Positions 22,888 through 34,193 of a stretch of 64,000 bases of DNA are shown here, in pieces. This DNA comes from Copromyces sp. CBS 386.78 (Eukaryota > Ascomycota > Sordariomycetes > Sordariales > Sordariaceae). Location of the stretch: contig MU839108.1 in assembly GCA_030685235.1 (NCBI GenBank), positions 1-64,000 of the forward strand, read 5' to 3'. The position numbers and the translations under genes are program-made. The notes under the pieces were generated by a model. That model saw only the letters and a list, made by a program, of their open reading frames with translations. It ran no database searches and was not told the origin of the DNA. Numbering within the stretch: position 1 is the first letter of the stretch; each line of letters starts with the position of its first letter.

Positions 22888-24236
22888 ACCGAACGTTTCG
22901 GCTCCTTGAATGAAAAAATATCCCTCGATGACGGCATCGAGGAGGGGTTTCATTGTCTCTTGTGAAATTCTTATTTCTCTTCTTTTTGGGTTATTATTAT
23001 TGATTATTGAGCGTCGCTTGATCCATAGATCGCGACTAGTGGTATTTTTCTGGTCGGGGGTTCCAGATACCTTTCCTAGCTGTTACGCATCGAGCAGAAA
23101 CCAAATCAAAAGTTTTCAGTCTTTTTCCAACGATGCTCCCATTGTGCCTTCTGTGACCGCCCCCAAAGTTGTGATTATGATGCTTGCCTATGCTATGTTT
23201 CGTGGCCAGATCCGAATACGAACCATCGTGACTTTGTCCACCCGCGTACAAGCCAGTCCGTTGTTGAGCTCGTTGATGGATTGAAGCGTAATCTGCCATT
23301 CACTATCTCTGTTTCCTAGACTGTAGGAACGCATGTAGTTATACGTACAATTGCCCTCGCCCTCGATGACAAACCCCTGTGAATTGCATTGTGAACACAC
23401 TCTTTAGATTTGCTTCCCGTCATGTGAGAGGTGAGAGATGTTTGATATTGTTCCCGTCGCTTGCTACTGGCAAACTATCCCTTGATGACTACTTTCCGCA
23501 CTCCACTATCGCAATGCTATCTTCCATCAGTAACACTAAGCAACTCCCCGGCGTCTAATTTGATTTGTTCTTTGACCTTCTTCACCAAATGCTTTCCAAG
23601 ATATGTCGTGAAGCGTGACACCAGTCAACCCATGCGTAGCCACCTTTTTATATATATTTTGTCATACGTTGGTAGAAGAGTTTAGCAACATCACGACTAA
23701 ACTAATCTAGATGTTGGGATAGATACTAACATGGGTCTAATAGACACAATGAATCGCCAGCATACAACAATAAACACATGGACCCTCTTCTCCTCCTTGT
23801 TTTAGCTTCTTGTGCAGGTTGATGACCAGGGAGTTTCACGATACTGAACCCAAAGGGTCCGTCTTCACTTCTCGCAGTCAGGAAGGGCTCTCCTCATAGC
23901 GAACTTCCCAGTAATAAGCTACAACCCGAGCATTGCACTGACTGTGATCGATATGAGTTTCAACAGACGGGCCATGTAGCTTCTTACCTCGAGATAGTTC
24001 AAAGCAGCAAACAGGAAAGCGGGAGTTTGAAGACTCCCCAAGTGAAGAAGCATCATAAGCAAACTTTGTTGTAAGTCTCTTCACGAACCTACTACAATCA
24101 CACCAGCCAGAGGAAGAGGACACAGTAAAGCCATTATCAATCTTCAACCGCTTTCACAACCTTGAATTTCCGCTTTGTAGGTAGGTACAATTTTATACAC
24201 CCCAATATTCACCACATTTTCCCACCACATCTTAAC
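22888..24236. other. Convergent intergenic region between cpc-1 and gcn20
   Basis: This holds the 3' untranslated regions and terminators of two converging genes. I see no gene, tRNA or strong repeat in it; short open frames have no domain. Confidence 0.6.
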
Positions 24237-26486
24237 TTAATGCTTCTTAACAACTCCCGCCGCATCCGCCTGCGCCGCAATCCTCTTCTTGTACGCCTGC
24301 ACATCACCAGGGAACTTCTCGACCGTGCCGTTCTCGCACACCCACAAGCTCTTGCACACCGTCTGCAACATGGTCACATCGTGAGAAACCATGAGCACAC
24401 CGCCCTCGAACGCCTGTAGCGCCTCCGAAAGCGCATCCATGGCCTCGATATCCAAATGGTTCGACGGTTCGTCCAGAACCAAGATATGCGGTTGCGTCAA
24501 AGCTAAGCAGGCGAAAGCAACACGGGACTTTTGACCACCGGACAACAGCTCCATCTTTTGCAGGCCCGTGGTGCCCGTGATGCCGAAGGCGCCCAGCTGG
24601 CGACGGTATTCCTCGTCGGTTTTGCCGGGGTACGTCTTGGCCATGAAGGAGACGGCGCTGGAGTTGAGGTCGAGCGCGTCGACGTGGTGCTGGGCGAAGA
24701 AACCGATGCGGAGGCGGGGGTGCATGGTGATGAGACCGGTGGTGGGCGAGAGCTTGCCGACGAGCAGCTTGAGGATGGTGGTTTTACCGGCACCGTTGGG
24801 ACCGACGATACCGATACGCGAATCGAGCTGCACGTCCAGGTCGACGTTGCGGAGGAGGATGTTGTCGGGCGAGTAGCCGAAGGTGACCTCGGACATTTGC
24901 ACGATGGGCGGCGAGAGCTTTTCCACTTCGGGGAACTTGAAGTGCACGGAGTATTCTGTCTCGGGAGGCTCGAGGATCGGCATCTTCTCGAGTTTCTTGA
25001 TGCGCGATTGGGCTTCGGAGGACTTGGCTGCGTTGTAACGGAACTTGTCGATGAAGGCTTGCAAGTGGGCGCGCTGCGCCATCTGGTTCTCGTACTCGCG
25101 CTTGGCCACCTTCTTGCGCTCCTCGCGCGTGGCGTAGAAGGAGTCGAAGTTGGCGCCGCGGTAGTAGTCGAGACGCATCGAGTGCTGGTGGATGATGTCG
25201 GTGGCGACCTCGTTGAGGAAGGCTCTGTCGTGAGAGACGACGAGCACGGTGCTGGGGTAGGTCTGCAGGTAGTTGGATAAGAAGGTAATGGAGGGGACGT
25301 CCAACATGTTGGACGGTTCGTCGAGAAGCAGGAGATCGGGCTCGCAGAAGAGGGCACGGGCGAGCGCGAGACGCATACGCCAACCACCGGAGAAGGTCTT
25401 GGTCGCGAACTGTTGGCGTTCTGGAGAGAAACCCAGACCGGCGAGAATGCTGGCCGCTCTCGACTCGGCCTTGTCCGACTCCATCTCGGCAAGCTTGGCC
25501 TGGATCTCGCCGAGCTTGTTGTCCTGAACCTCACGCTCCCTGTCGAACTTGGCGGCATCGGCTGAGGTGTCGGCCAACCCAGTGCGCGCAGCCTCGATAT
25601 CTGCCAACTTCTTGGTGATCTCGGCCTGCTCCTTGAGAAGAACCTTGCGCCAGACGTCGGCGTCCAAGACGGCCTGGATGGCAGGCGTGTCATCACCCAT
25701 GAGTTCCTGCTCGACGTGAAGAATAGAGATATGTGTGGGAATGGGGACCTCTCTGCGGGCGAGGGCTCTGAGAAGCGTAGATTTACCGACACCGTTGTGA
25801 CCGACGAGACCATAGCGATGGCCGGAGGCGAGAGTGAGAGTGGTGTCAGTCAAGATTCTGAGACCACCGATGGTAACGTCGATGTTGTCGATCTTGATGT
25901 CCTTGGTCTTGCCGGTAGAGCCGTTCATCTGCAGAGGGTTGACGGCCATGTAGAACTCCTCGTACGACTGAGCAGGGTCGACCTGGTTCAGCAGGCGTGA
26001 GGCCTCATACTCGACCGTCTTGAAGGTCTTCTTGTTCTGCTTGGCCGCAATCTTCCTCTCGGCCTTCTCCAGCTTCTTCTTGTCGACCTTGGACTCGACC
26101 TTCCTGGCGTTGGCCGACTCGAGATCAACACCGCCCGTGGCCACGGCCAGGGTCGACGAGATATTCCTCTGGGCGCTCACTTGGATGGTCTGGTCCAGAC
26201 GTTTCACAGCCGGTCCCCTTCTGTCCTGGTGCTCGTTGGCAGCAGAATACCTGTCCACCCACTTGTCGACAAGCTGACGGATCTTGTCCTGCAGGGCGGC
26301 ATTGGTACCACCGGAGGCCGAGATCAGCAGGTCGGCGATGGCCGTGGCGGCCTCGGCGAGTGGAGACGGGCCGGTAGCATCCTCATCGCCGGACCAGGCC
26401 GTGGAGGCATGGGTGAGATAGCCGGCCGAATACTCCGAGATGATGGGGTCGATGTTGGGGAGAACGGTCCTGATTTCGGCTTCCAT
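24237..26486 (-). CDS. gcn20: GCN20-type ABC-F ATPase, positive regulator of GCN2
   Basis: Cytoplasmic ABC-F protein (ABCF3/GCN20 branch) which, with GCN1, stimulates the eIF2alpha kinase GCN2 on ribosomes when uncharged tRNA builds up. It is a soluble protein, not a membrane transporter. Single exon, 749 residues (yeast Gcn20 is 752). The N-terminal about 195 residues resemble the GCN1-binding part, including the basic KVDKKKLEKAERKIAAK region (about 134-150). ABC domain 1 has Walker A GHNGVGKST (229-237), signature SGGWR (366-370) and LLLLDEP (385-391). The linker with the paired arm helices lies at about 430-510. ABC domain 2 has Walker A GPNGAGKTT (562-570), signature LSGGQ (648-652) and ILVLDEP (668-674). 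The C-terminal ADAAGVVKKH matches fungal Gcn20. The start has A at -3. Long frames seen on both strands within it are shadows. Confidence 0.95.
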   Translation of the reverse strand: MEAEIRTVLPNIDPIISEYSAGYLTHASTAWSGDEDATGPSPLAEAATAIADLLISASGGTNAALQDKIRQLVDKWVDRYSAANEHQDRRGPAVKRLDQTIQVSAQRNISSTLAVATGGVDLESANARKVESKVDKKKLEKAERKIAAKQNKKTFKTVEYEASRLLNQVDPAQSYEEFYMAVNPLQMNGSTGKTKDIKIDNIDVTIGGLRILTDTTLTLASGHRYGLVGHNGVGKSTLLRALARREVPIPTHISILHVEQELMGDDTPAIQAVLDADVWRKVLLKEQAEITKKLADIEAARTGLADTSADAAKFDREREVQDNKLGEIQAKLAEMESDKAESRAASILAGLGFSPERQQFATKTFSGGWRMRLALARALFCEPDLLLLDEPSNMLDVPSITFLSNYLQTYPSTVLVVSHDRAFLNEVATDIIHQHSMRLDYYRGANFDSFYATREERKKVAKREYENQMAQRAHLQAFIDKFRYNAAKSSEAQSRIKKLEKMPILEPPETEYSVHFKFPEVEKLSPPIVQMSEVTFGYSPDNILLRNVDLDVQLDSRIGIVGPNGAGKTTILKLLVGKLSPTTGLITMHPRLRIGFFAQHHVDALDLNSSAVSFMAKTYPGKTDEEYRRQLGAFGITGTTGLQKMELLSGGQKSRVAFACLALTQPHILVLDEPSNHLDIEAMDALSEALQAFEGGVLMVSHDVTMLQTVCKSLWVCENGTVEKFPGDVQAYKKRIAAQADAAGVVKKH

Positions 26487-29400
26487 TTTGGCTAGGATCG
26501 TCTGACAGGTGGCTGATCAAATTACGGTGAAAAACAAACACTTTTGCTTGACCTTGAACGTTAGCTGTAGCCTGTCCGAGTCGATATCAAAGTGGAGTTC
26601 AGCTTTTTGATACTTTCACGGCGTCGGTCCGCCTCCCGGGCTGCCCTCGTCGTCTGGGCGCCGGACGGAATTTGCCGCCCACTGACCGCTCAAAGGTGGG
26701 GTAAAATGGAAGCCGTGATTGGTTTGTTTGTTTGCACCCAAGGCAGCTAGCTGTTACTGTTAGTGCAGCTGCGCTAACGCCCGCAAAAGGAGCAACATCA
26801 CGATTTCACCACAAGTGGCATCAGATCCTCCCCTAACATCATCATCACCAGGCCGTTTGCATGGGAGGTTCTTCCCGCCCTTCTAGAACACGCACGGTGC
26901 TCTCCTCTAGCTCCCCGCAACAATGGAACGGACAGCAGACATCGAAAAGGGAATGGCACGATGAAATGAAAGCTTGTTGACAGCGAGGTCCTCAATCCTC
27001 ATGGCCCCGATGGCTCACCCTTTCCCCGGCTGTCCTGGAGTTTCATCCACTTTTCTGGAAACCACCTGGCCTCGGCCCTGGGCCGCATCGCAAGTTTCGC
27101 CAATGATGGCACGCCATCAAACACTTCAGGAGGTTGAAAATAGGTCACTTCTAGGCCAGATTTCCGAGAGCAGCCCTGGATTCTACCGGTTGGAAGTTTC
27201 TGTCAAGTGTATCCTCGCCATTGCAATGAGTCGGTACCCATTGCCCATGTTCAATCCCACGGCCGACACCTCGGACCTGAAGACCACACTTTGTCGGCAC
27301 AAGCCCGTCGGGATCGAGTTGTATCAAACAGCAAGATCAGGATTCAGCTTGCCGCGGCATGTGCCAGCGAAGCCAGTTGTCGGAAAACTTCCGCAACGAA
27401 GAAGGCATACTGGTATGCCCGTTGGCTATGCCTACCTACATAACAATTCTCTGAACACAGGGAAAAACCCAAGGCGCCAGGGACAATTCAACGATTAACC
27501 GCTTACACTTCATAGAGTGGAGCGCCAGTATCACAGATAGAAGGAGCACGAAAGGGACAATTGGAGCAAAAGAGCCCTGCCGACTGCCCCTGACGAGAGT
27601 ACGGATCTACCTACCCTACCTCCGAAGACAAACATATGATGAAAAAGCACACACACATGCCCGAAGCCGCTTTGGTGTCGCCCATATGCTGTCCTTCGCC
27701 GCCATCATTGCATCAAAAGCAGGGGATTTTGCTGGGCGAGTAATTGGATTGGAAATGTTAACCCAGCGGAGATTCGATGGCGTGTTTGCCCGCGCTGTGG
27801 CCATTTCTTTTTGACCGATGGGCCATTGTTAGGTATTTTTTAAAAAAAAAATCTTCTTCGCTCTTTGTCTCCGACTGTCTATCCGTGTGTCTACCTTTGC
27901 CTAGATACACACTGGGCTGCATATGACCCAGGCTACTGGTTCGCCACGGCAGGGAGATTTTGCAAGACAAAATGATTACCGACGGCGATGAGCATCAATC
28001 ACCGTCTGATCCAGCCTACCAACGGACGATGAGGCTTCCTTCCAGCTTCAGACTTAAGAAACGAAGCGCAAGCCACCAGGTTAACGGCCTTCTCACCAAT
28101 TCTCAATCGGCTGAATTAATTTTCTCAGGGCGGTGACACGGTGAGCTTCTGAACTGTTTGTTTTTTCTCGGATTCTTTCTTCCCTTGTACATGGCTGCTG
28201 CTGGCCTAACAAATTATCACCGCAACGGGACTGGGCAGGGTAGTAGGTAGGGATTAGCTCGGCGGCAGCAACAGCAACGGTAGCGAAGCGTGTGAGATCC
28301 CTTGCCGAGCGCCAAAACAGAACAGCCCGCGCGTAAAAATGCGGTTACAATGTGTGATAGTCACCGCGGGCGTCCGAATCCCCGCTGCATATCCTGGCAA
28401 TGGCAGCATCGAGCGGTGCTGTTTTTCTCTCTCTCTTTTTCCCATGTCTTACAACGGTTGAATCGTTTTGCTTGGACGTCTGTGCTGTGGGTCATTCTCA
28501 TGAGCTTCTGGTTTCATTGACTTGGTGATTTCTCTGCCCTTGAGAGAGCACCCGCTGGGCTTCGAGAACATCACAGCAGGCAATCTTTCAGAGGCTACCT
28601 ACTACCTACCAACCGGCCTATCTAGCTATCTATCTGCCTATCACCGTCACAGACGCCGCGCCGCCTGTAGGTTTCGGACCAGAACTAGAGTCAGATAGAT
28701 GTATGTATGTTTCCAATTTCTATCTGTCTGTTCTAACTTTCTTGTGTCTCGGACAACGGAACGGCCCACGGTCACGGTAGACATGAGGCGGCGCAACTGA
28801 TCCTTGTGGCGAGAACACTTCTACTTGTATAGACAGGTCCTTACCTCACCTGCGGCGGCGTTCGTTCTGGATCATCCAAGGGAACGTTCGGTGGCTGTCC
28901 TGTCTCTCCCCGGTGTCTCGCTGGTTACGAGACCGTGGCTGACACAATGGCTGGCGGGTGAGGTCATGGAGACGAGAAGGAAGGGAAGGAAAAGTATTTT
29001 ATGAGATGAACGGACTTGGTCCACCCTTAAGGGGCACATTGATATCCAACGGTTACCTTCAGGAAGCCGCTTTACGTTGTTATTTCATGGGCGGCGATCA
29101 ACACATCTGCTTTCTGCACACAATCTTGAGAATTCTGTGTTCTCACGACACAGCAGTTGCTTTGCCTCCTTGATGATTTGCATACACTACATTACCTACG
29201 CGCTATTGCCGCCGCAAGAAGCATTCAATGATGATGTTTTTGTGTCTCCCGTCAAGTTTTTCCGTCAGTTGAAACGGTCTCAGCAGTGCCTGAAGATGGC
29301 GCTCGTGTTAGGGTGTTGAAGCCTGATGATATGCTGTGCGATGTGTAGGTAGTGTAGGTCGCCGTCTCGCCGGGATTCTTAAATGACATGCATGTCTGGT

Positions 29401-32400
29401 CCACCTATGTAGGTCTATTTGCAATGTAATATATCTGCTAGAGCCTCAAAACATGTTTGGTGGGTTCTTTGTGTAATGATGAGCAGCGGGAAGCGGGGAG
29501 GACTGACGGGAAATTATCGTAATGTTGAGATCAAGTCCGATCAGTAGTAGGTACGTACGGCTTTGTACGGATACTTGCGCCTTCAACGGGCGTCTAATAA
29601 CCCTTTTATCCGCCAGTTGCCGCGGGGAATGGAAACTAGAACTAGGTAACTGAGCAACTTTCTATTCGGTAGAGGTAATGTACACTTGCTCATTGGTGAG
29701 GTAGCGATCAATCACTTTTCTCTCATCGGGTCCCCGCGCGGGAAGATAAGAAGAGAAAGAGATGATCTTCGAAGACGTCGGTGTGGGGGGTTCGACTTCA
29801 ACAACCTACCCGAAGTGGTGAAGGATCCCGAACCATGAACAACCGTCACCAAAGTTCGAACCTCCCGCGTTGATACAGCCAGTCAAGATTCGTCACCACC
29901 CCTGTCACCCACTCGCTCTCTAACATTCTTTTTATAGGACATACTTTTTCAGCCTTGCTTCCCGCCAATTTTTATGGGGGTTTAATTTGAAATGAAGAAG
30001 GGTGTTCGACGTGGCCGACTGTCTTCCAAGGGATTGATGGTGATTGATAACTTTTGTTCATCGTTCAGGTTGCGTGTGACAGCCACATGACAGCCACATT
30101 TCACCTGATCTGTTCATGACACTCGCCAGTAACGTATTTGATGCGTTTTGGGGCAATGAGAATGATAACAACAGCGACAGAGAAGGTACTCGTTTGGGCT
30201 CTAGAATAATCACCCGTAGCGACCGCGAAACAAACAAGAACGTAGCGGGAAATGAGCTAGTATCAGAATTTAGATGCAGCCAGTTCCGCGAAAGCTTCTG
30301 ATCATAGTCGGGTATTTACACTTTTGTCATAGGCAGGCAAGGACACATCGTATGGACGAGGTCGATTACTGTAGCCGGCCGCTGACACGGCTTATGACCA
30401 AAACATCTGCTTTAGTATAGGGATCGCTTAAAGTGCCTTCTTATCAAGCCGGGAAGTGTGAGTGGTGGGCGAAATATAACCCAAACCACATCCTTTCCTC
30501 TTCTCCCTCTTTCTTTCCGATCCTTGTCTTCAGCCGCTTATATGCTTTTGGCTAATTTGATGGTAGACACGGTAAGTGCGAAGAGCTGTGATGAGAAAGG
30601 GGAAAGTAGACGCGAGAGGAACAATAACGAACTGACGCCTTGTCCACCAACGGCACTGATATGACAGGTAAACGGCGAGCTGGCCAACGCTACGATTGTA
30701 GCTACCGAACGATATTCAACGGAAGGAAAGCGTGCAGTAGGTTGATTTCCGCATGCATGTGGAAGTAAAAACATTGAACAATGCAAGGCACCTCCCCCAC
30801 GCATCTTTGGAGAAAGGCTGCGGCACAGAGACTTGAGGACTCGACGTGTTGATATTTCTCTGTCTCCCTTCCCCGGGAACAGCAACGCCGAGTAATGAAC
30901 TGACTAACTTCTTCCGGCATATGTGGTGAACGGGAGAAAGAAACAGATACGTCACGAAGGAGAAGAGATGGAGATGAGCAGGAAATCTCTCAAGAGAAGG
31001 GCGAACCAGGTGCTGACATGTATTTCAAGATGGGCAGGTGACCAGTGGTGTTTGGTGATGGCCAGGCGGCCAGTTGACGGAGAGAGGGCGAGTCTTGGAT
31101 TTTATTTGATAGGAGAGCTGAATCCATGGGGCGTTGATGGCCCAAAGAACTGGCTAGTCTGTTGAGAAGATAACATACCGTGGGATGAGTGTCTGGACCG
31201 AGCGATGAGATAGATGGTGAGCTGTTATCGAGTGGATGTGTCGAGTGTCGTGGTGGTCGTGGTCGTGGCCGGCGTGGCCTGCTGCAAGGTCCAGCTCTGT
31301 AATGGACTGCAGCGATCTCCGAGATGAAATCCAAAGAGAGAGGGGAAGATCCTTGTTTCACAGCCCATGATGGAAAGGCAGGTTTTGTGGCTTCCGAAGC
31401 ACAATTCGCATGCGGGCTTCAATGCATCTTTTTTGAACGCCATCGCCGCCGCCGTCGTGGTCGATGGCATCAAACAACGGTTCAAAACCCACCGCTGTTC
31501 AGACGAAAGACGTTGGACGTCGAGAGTCCAAGAGGCAAGGGGTGTGACATGTTTCAGCTGGTCCACGGTCAGATAATTGTAGTGTATATAGATCGATCGC
31601 AAAAGCAAAACCCCAAACGACGCAGTCAACCGACCGTCAGACACGGAAGAAGACTGGAAGCAGCGGGGACCAACCAAGAAGACTGTCTTGGTCCAAGATC
31701 GGACGAGAACTGGAGCCAGTTGAGCCAGACCAGGGGAAGAAAAGAAGACGGAAGCATCGAGAGACGGCGGTGTCACGTATAGGTACCTACTTAGTCTCGG
31801 CTCAGTGCGAATACTCATCACATCTTTCTTCGAGCATACATATGGCAGGAGCATATATGGCAGAGAATACCACGATACACGGCACAAAGCTCGTACTCGT
31901 GTGGAATTCATGACGTGCATCATCTTCTCACACAGCGAGGGATGAATTGGCATCTATGTTCTTGTTTCGCGTTTGTGGAGGGCGGGGCGAGTGGACATGC
32001 GATTGGAATGCATCGGCGTGGCATCTCGAATTCTGGTTTCACACAAGCCTAAAAAGAAACAAAAAAACGTCAACGGCCGGTGAGATTGGAGGAAGGAGTG
32101 ATGCCCGCCGATGGAAACCAAGGAAGAACATGAAGAAAGGCATGGCCAAGTCAACGGAAGAGCTCCACTTTCGACTTCCAATGGCGCTAGCGTCAATTGG
32201 AAAGCGTGGCCGTGCCTTTTCCGTGCTCCATTTTTCTTCAGTTCCTTCTCCAGTGTTACCTGGGGTACGTACCGCAGGCACGAGCGCAGGCACGCACCGC
32301 TAGCCGTAGCCGTAGCGACAAGTGGAAGCTGACAGCCGGGGTATGAGAGCAAATCGCGCCAATCCAAGAGGGTTCCCTCAACCCGGCACCAAACTTGAGA

Positions 32401-34193
32401 GTCTTCTGTCTCCAGCAAGAACCCAGTCGGTTCCCAGTGGACCCATACCATGGCGGATGGCCGGCCCTCACGGTCCAGGGCCCCTAGAAAAGATGGAAGG
32501 ACGTCCAGTGGCAGCCATTGCACACCTCCACCTGCAAGCCGAGACGGGCGACACGGCGGACAACCTCAGGACGGGAAGTGCGAGACCTTTTCTCTCACCT
32601 TTTGAGGGAAAGATGAGTGGGCTACGACCTGCGACCTGCCACACTGAGAGAGGCGACCTGCCATTGACCTTGTTGATATTGCATGTCTCGAGCTTGATTC
32701 CATTGATTCAACCACACACACCACTCAACTTCTCCCTTCCTTCCTTTCCTCCACACAAGGACGCCTGCCGTACTCCCGTTCCAGAGGTCTAACCCTTCCA
32801 TTCACTCATGTTGGTAAAGCCGTGGCAGTCTGTCTCTGTGCTGCCCTATTAGGGCGTGGTGGCTTTGAGAGGCTCCTCCTCTACCATTGTCTTGTCTTGG
32901 TTGTTACACTTTGTTGTCTCTTTCCCTTCGTTTTCTTGGTGTGGTAGATACTAGAGGTAACTACCTGACCCACGAGCCTACCTACCTATGACAACGTGCT
33001 ACACGGCAACTACCTTACCTCTATACGGACTTTCTCTCACTTCGATCCTTCGACCTTGCCGCGGGCATCACTGGCCTTGACGTCCACTCATTACTTACTT
33101 ATACTGTCTCCGAGAAGCGAAGCAGTTTGCCATTGAGCATTGAGCTCAGTAGCTACCTAGCCACGCCGGCGACACTTGCTTGAATCTGTTTGGCAGCGAT
33201 CCCCTCGCCTATCGAACCGAACAACAACAGCGGTGTCTCTGTGTCCACCCCAGTGTCCGCCATAGCCGTGTCTGGTGTCTGGAGTCTGGAGATCGGACAG
33301 CAAAGGGAGACACTGCGAGCCGGGTCCCTTTCGTCCCTCGCATCTGGATGTACATACAGGCTCACTTCCAGTTGTGCATGAAGCATTGAGTGGCCCCAGG
33401 TTCTGGTCACAATCGTGGTCCCCAGCTCCGGCTTGCAGGTTCAGGTTGTCTTGTTCACCTCCACCACCCAAAAGCGGCCAAGTCCTCCCAAAGGCGCCCC
33501 AGGGCAGGCCACCGACCGCCGACCCAGCAGGAGACCAGACCCAGCAGCGAATCCATTCCATTCAGCAGGGAGCGAAGCCAGACGTCGTCAATTGTCTCAT
33601 CATTGTCGCTTGCCGACTGCGGCTGCAATTGCAATAAAGCCGAACCGGTTCGTGTCTTGCGTGTTCGGGCCTTTGAACGACCATACTATCGATCCCTTAC
33701 CTCGGTGGACTTTGGTGCCCGCCATTTTACAGCGACTTCAGAGGTACCCTGCCACCCTACAGCAGTTAGGCGGCTGTCAACCCACGGCCACTTGCCATCC
33801 AATTTTTGCGACTACAGACGGAACGACGACACACGATTACACACGACGACGGCCATTGCGATTTGCGACCTGCTTGCTCTTGCGATTGCGATTCCAATTG
33901 TGACTTCGGTTACCCGGGCGACTGCGATTCATCGACCAAGGTGCAAACTCTCGGTGAAGGGACCAAAGGGGAAAGGGGCTTCGACCGCAGGAACGCACCT
34001 GCATTGTCCACATTCCTCCGCCGCCAGTTGTCTCTTACCGCACTGCGCATACTACACACCAACAACACCCGCCCAAAGCAGTAATGTCCTGACGATGCAA
34101 ACCACCACCTTTGCGAACCACGACTTTTCCCTTACTCCCTTTTCCTTTCCCGGCGGTCAGTCGTCGACATAGCTGTCCCCCCGTCCGGTCAAG
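26487..34193. other. 7.7-kb divergent intergenic region without a supported gene
   Basis: Lies between the gcn20 start (minus strand) and the start of the gene at 34194 (plus strand). Open frames up to 260 codons occur (for example 31225-31953 on the minus strand, 31954-32523 on the minus strand and 33390-34172 on the plus strand). They overlap each other on both strands, show no domain, and several lack an ATG. Tetranucleotide (CCTA/TAGG) runs recur, for example near 28240 and 28594-28612. CT-rich DNA precedes 34194. It may hold long leaders, regulatory DNA or non-coding transcripts. Confidence 0.5.

Noticed and set aside
24503..25813. Long frames overlapping gcn20 on both strands (including 24531-25280 +)
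   Set aside because: They are shadows of the gcn20 coding frame, with Ser/Arg/Pro-skewed or Val/Glu-skewed composition and no domains.
31225..32523. Minus-strand frames of 242 and 189 codons
   Set aside because: No domain or splice support, overlapping plus-strand frames of similar length, no consistent codon bias.
33390..34172. 260-codon plus-strand frame before the large gene
   Set aside because: Low-complexity Thr/His/Cys-rich translation in promoter/leader DNA; two other frames are open over the same stretch.
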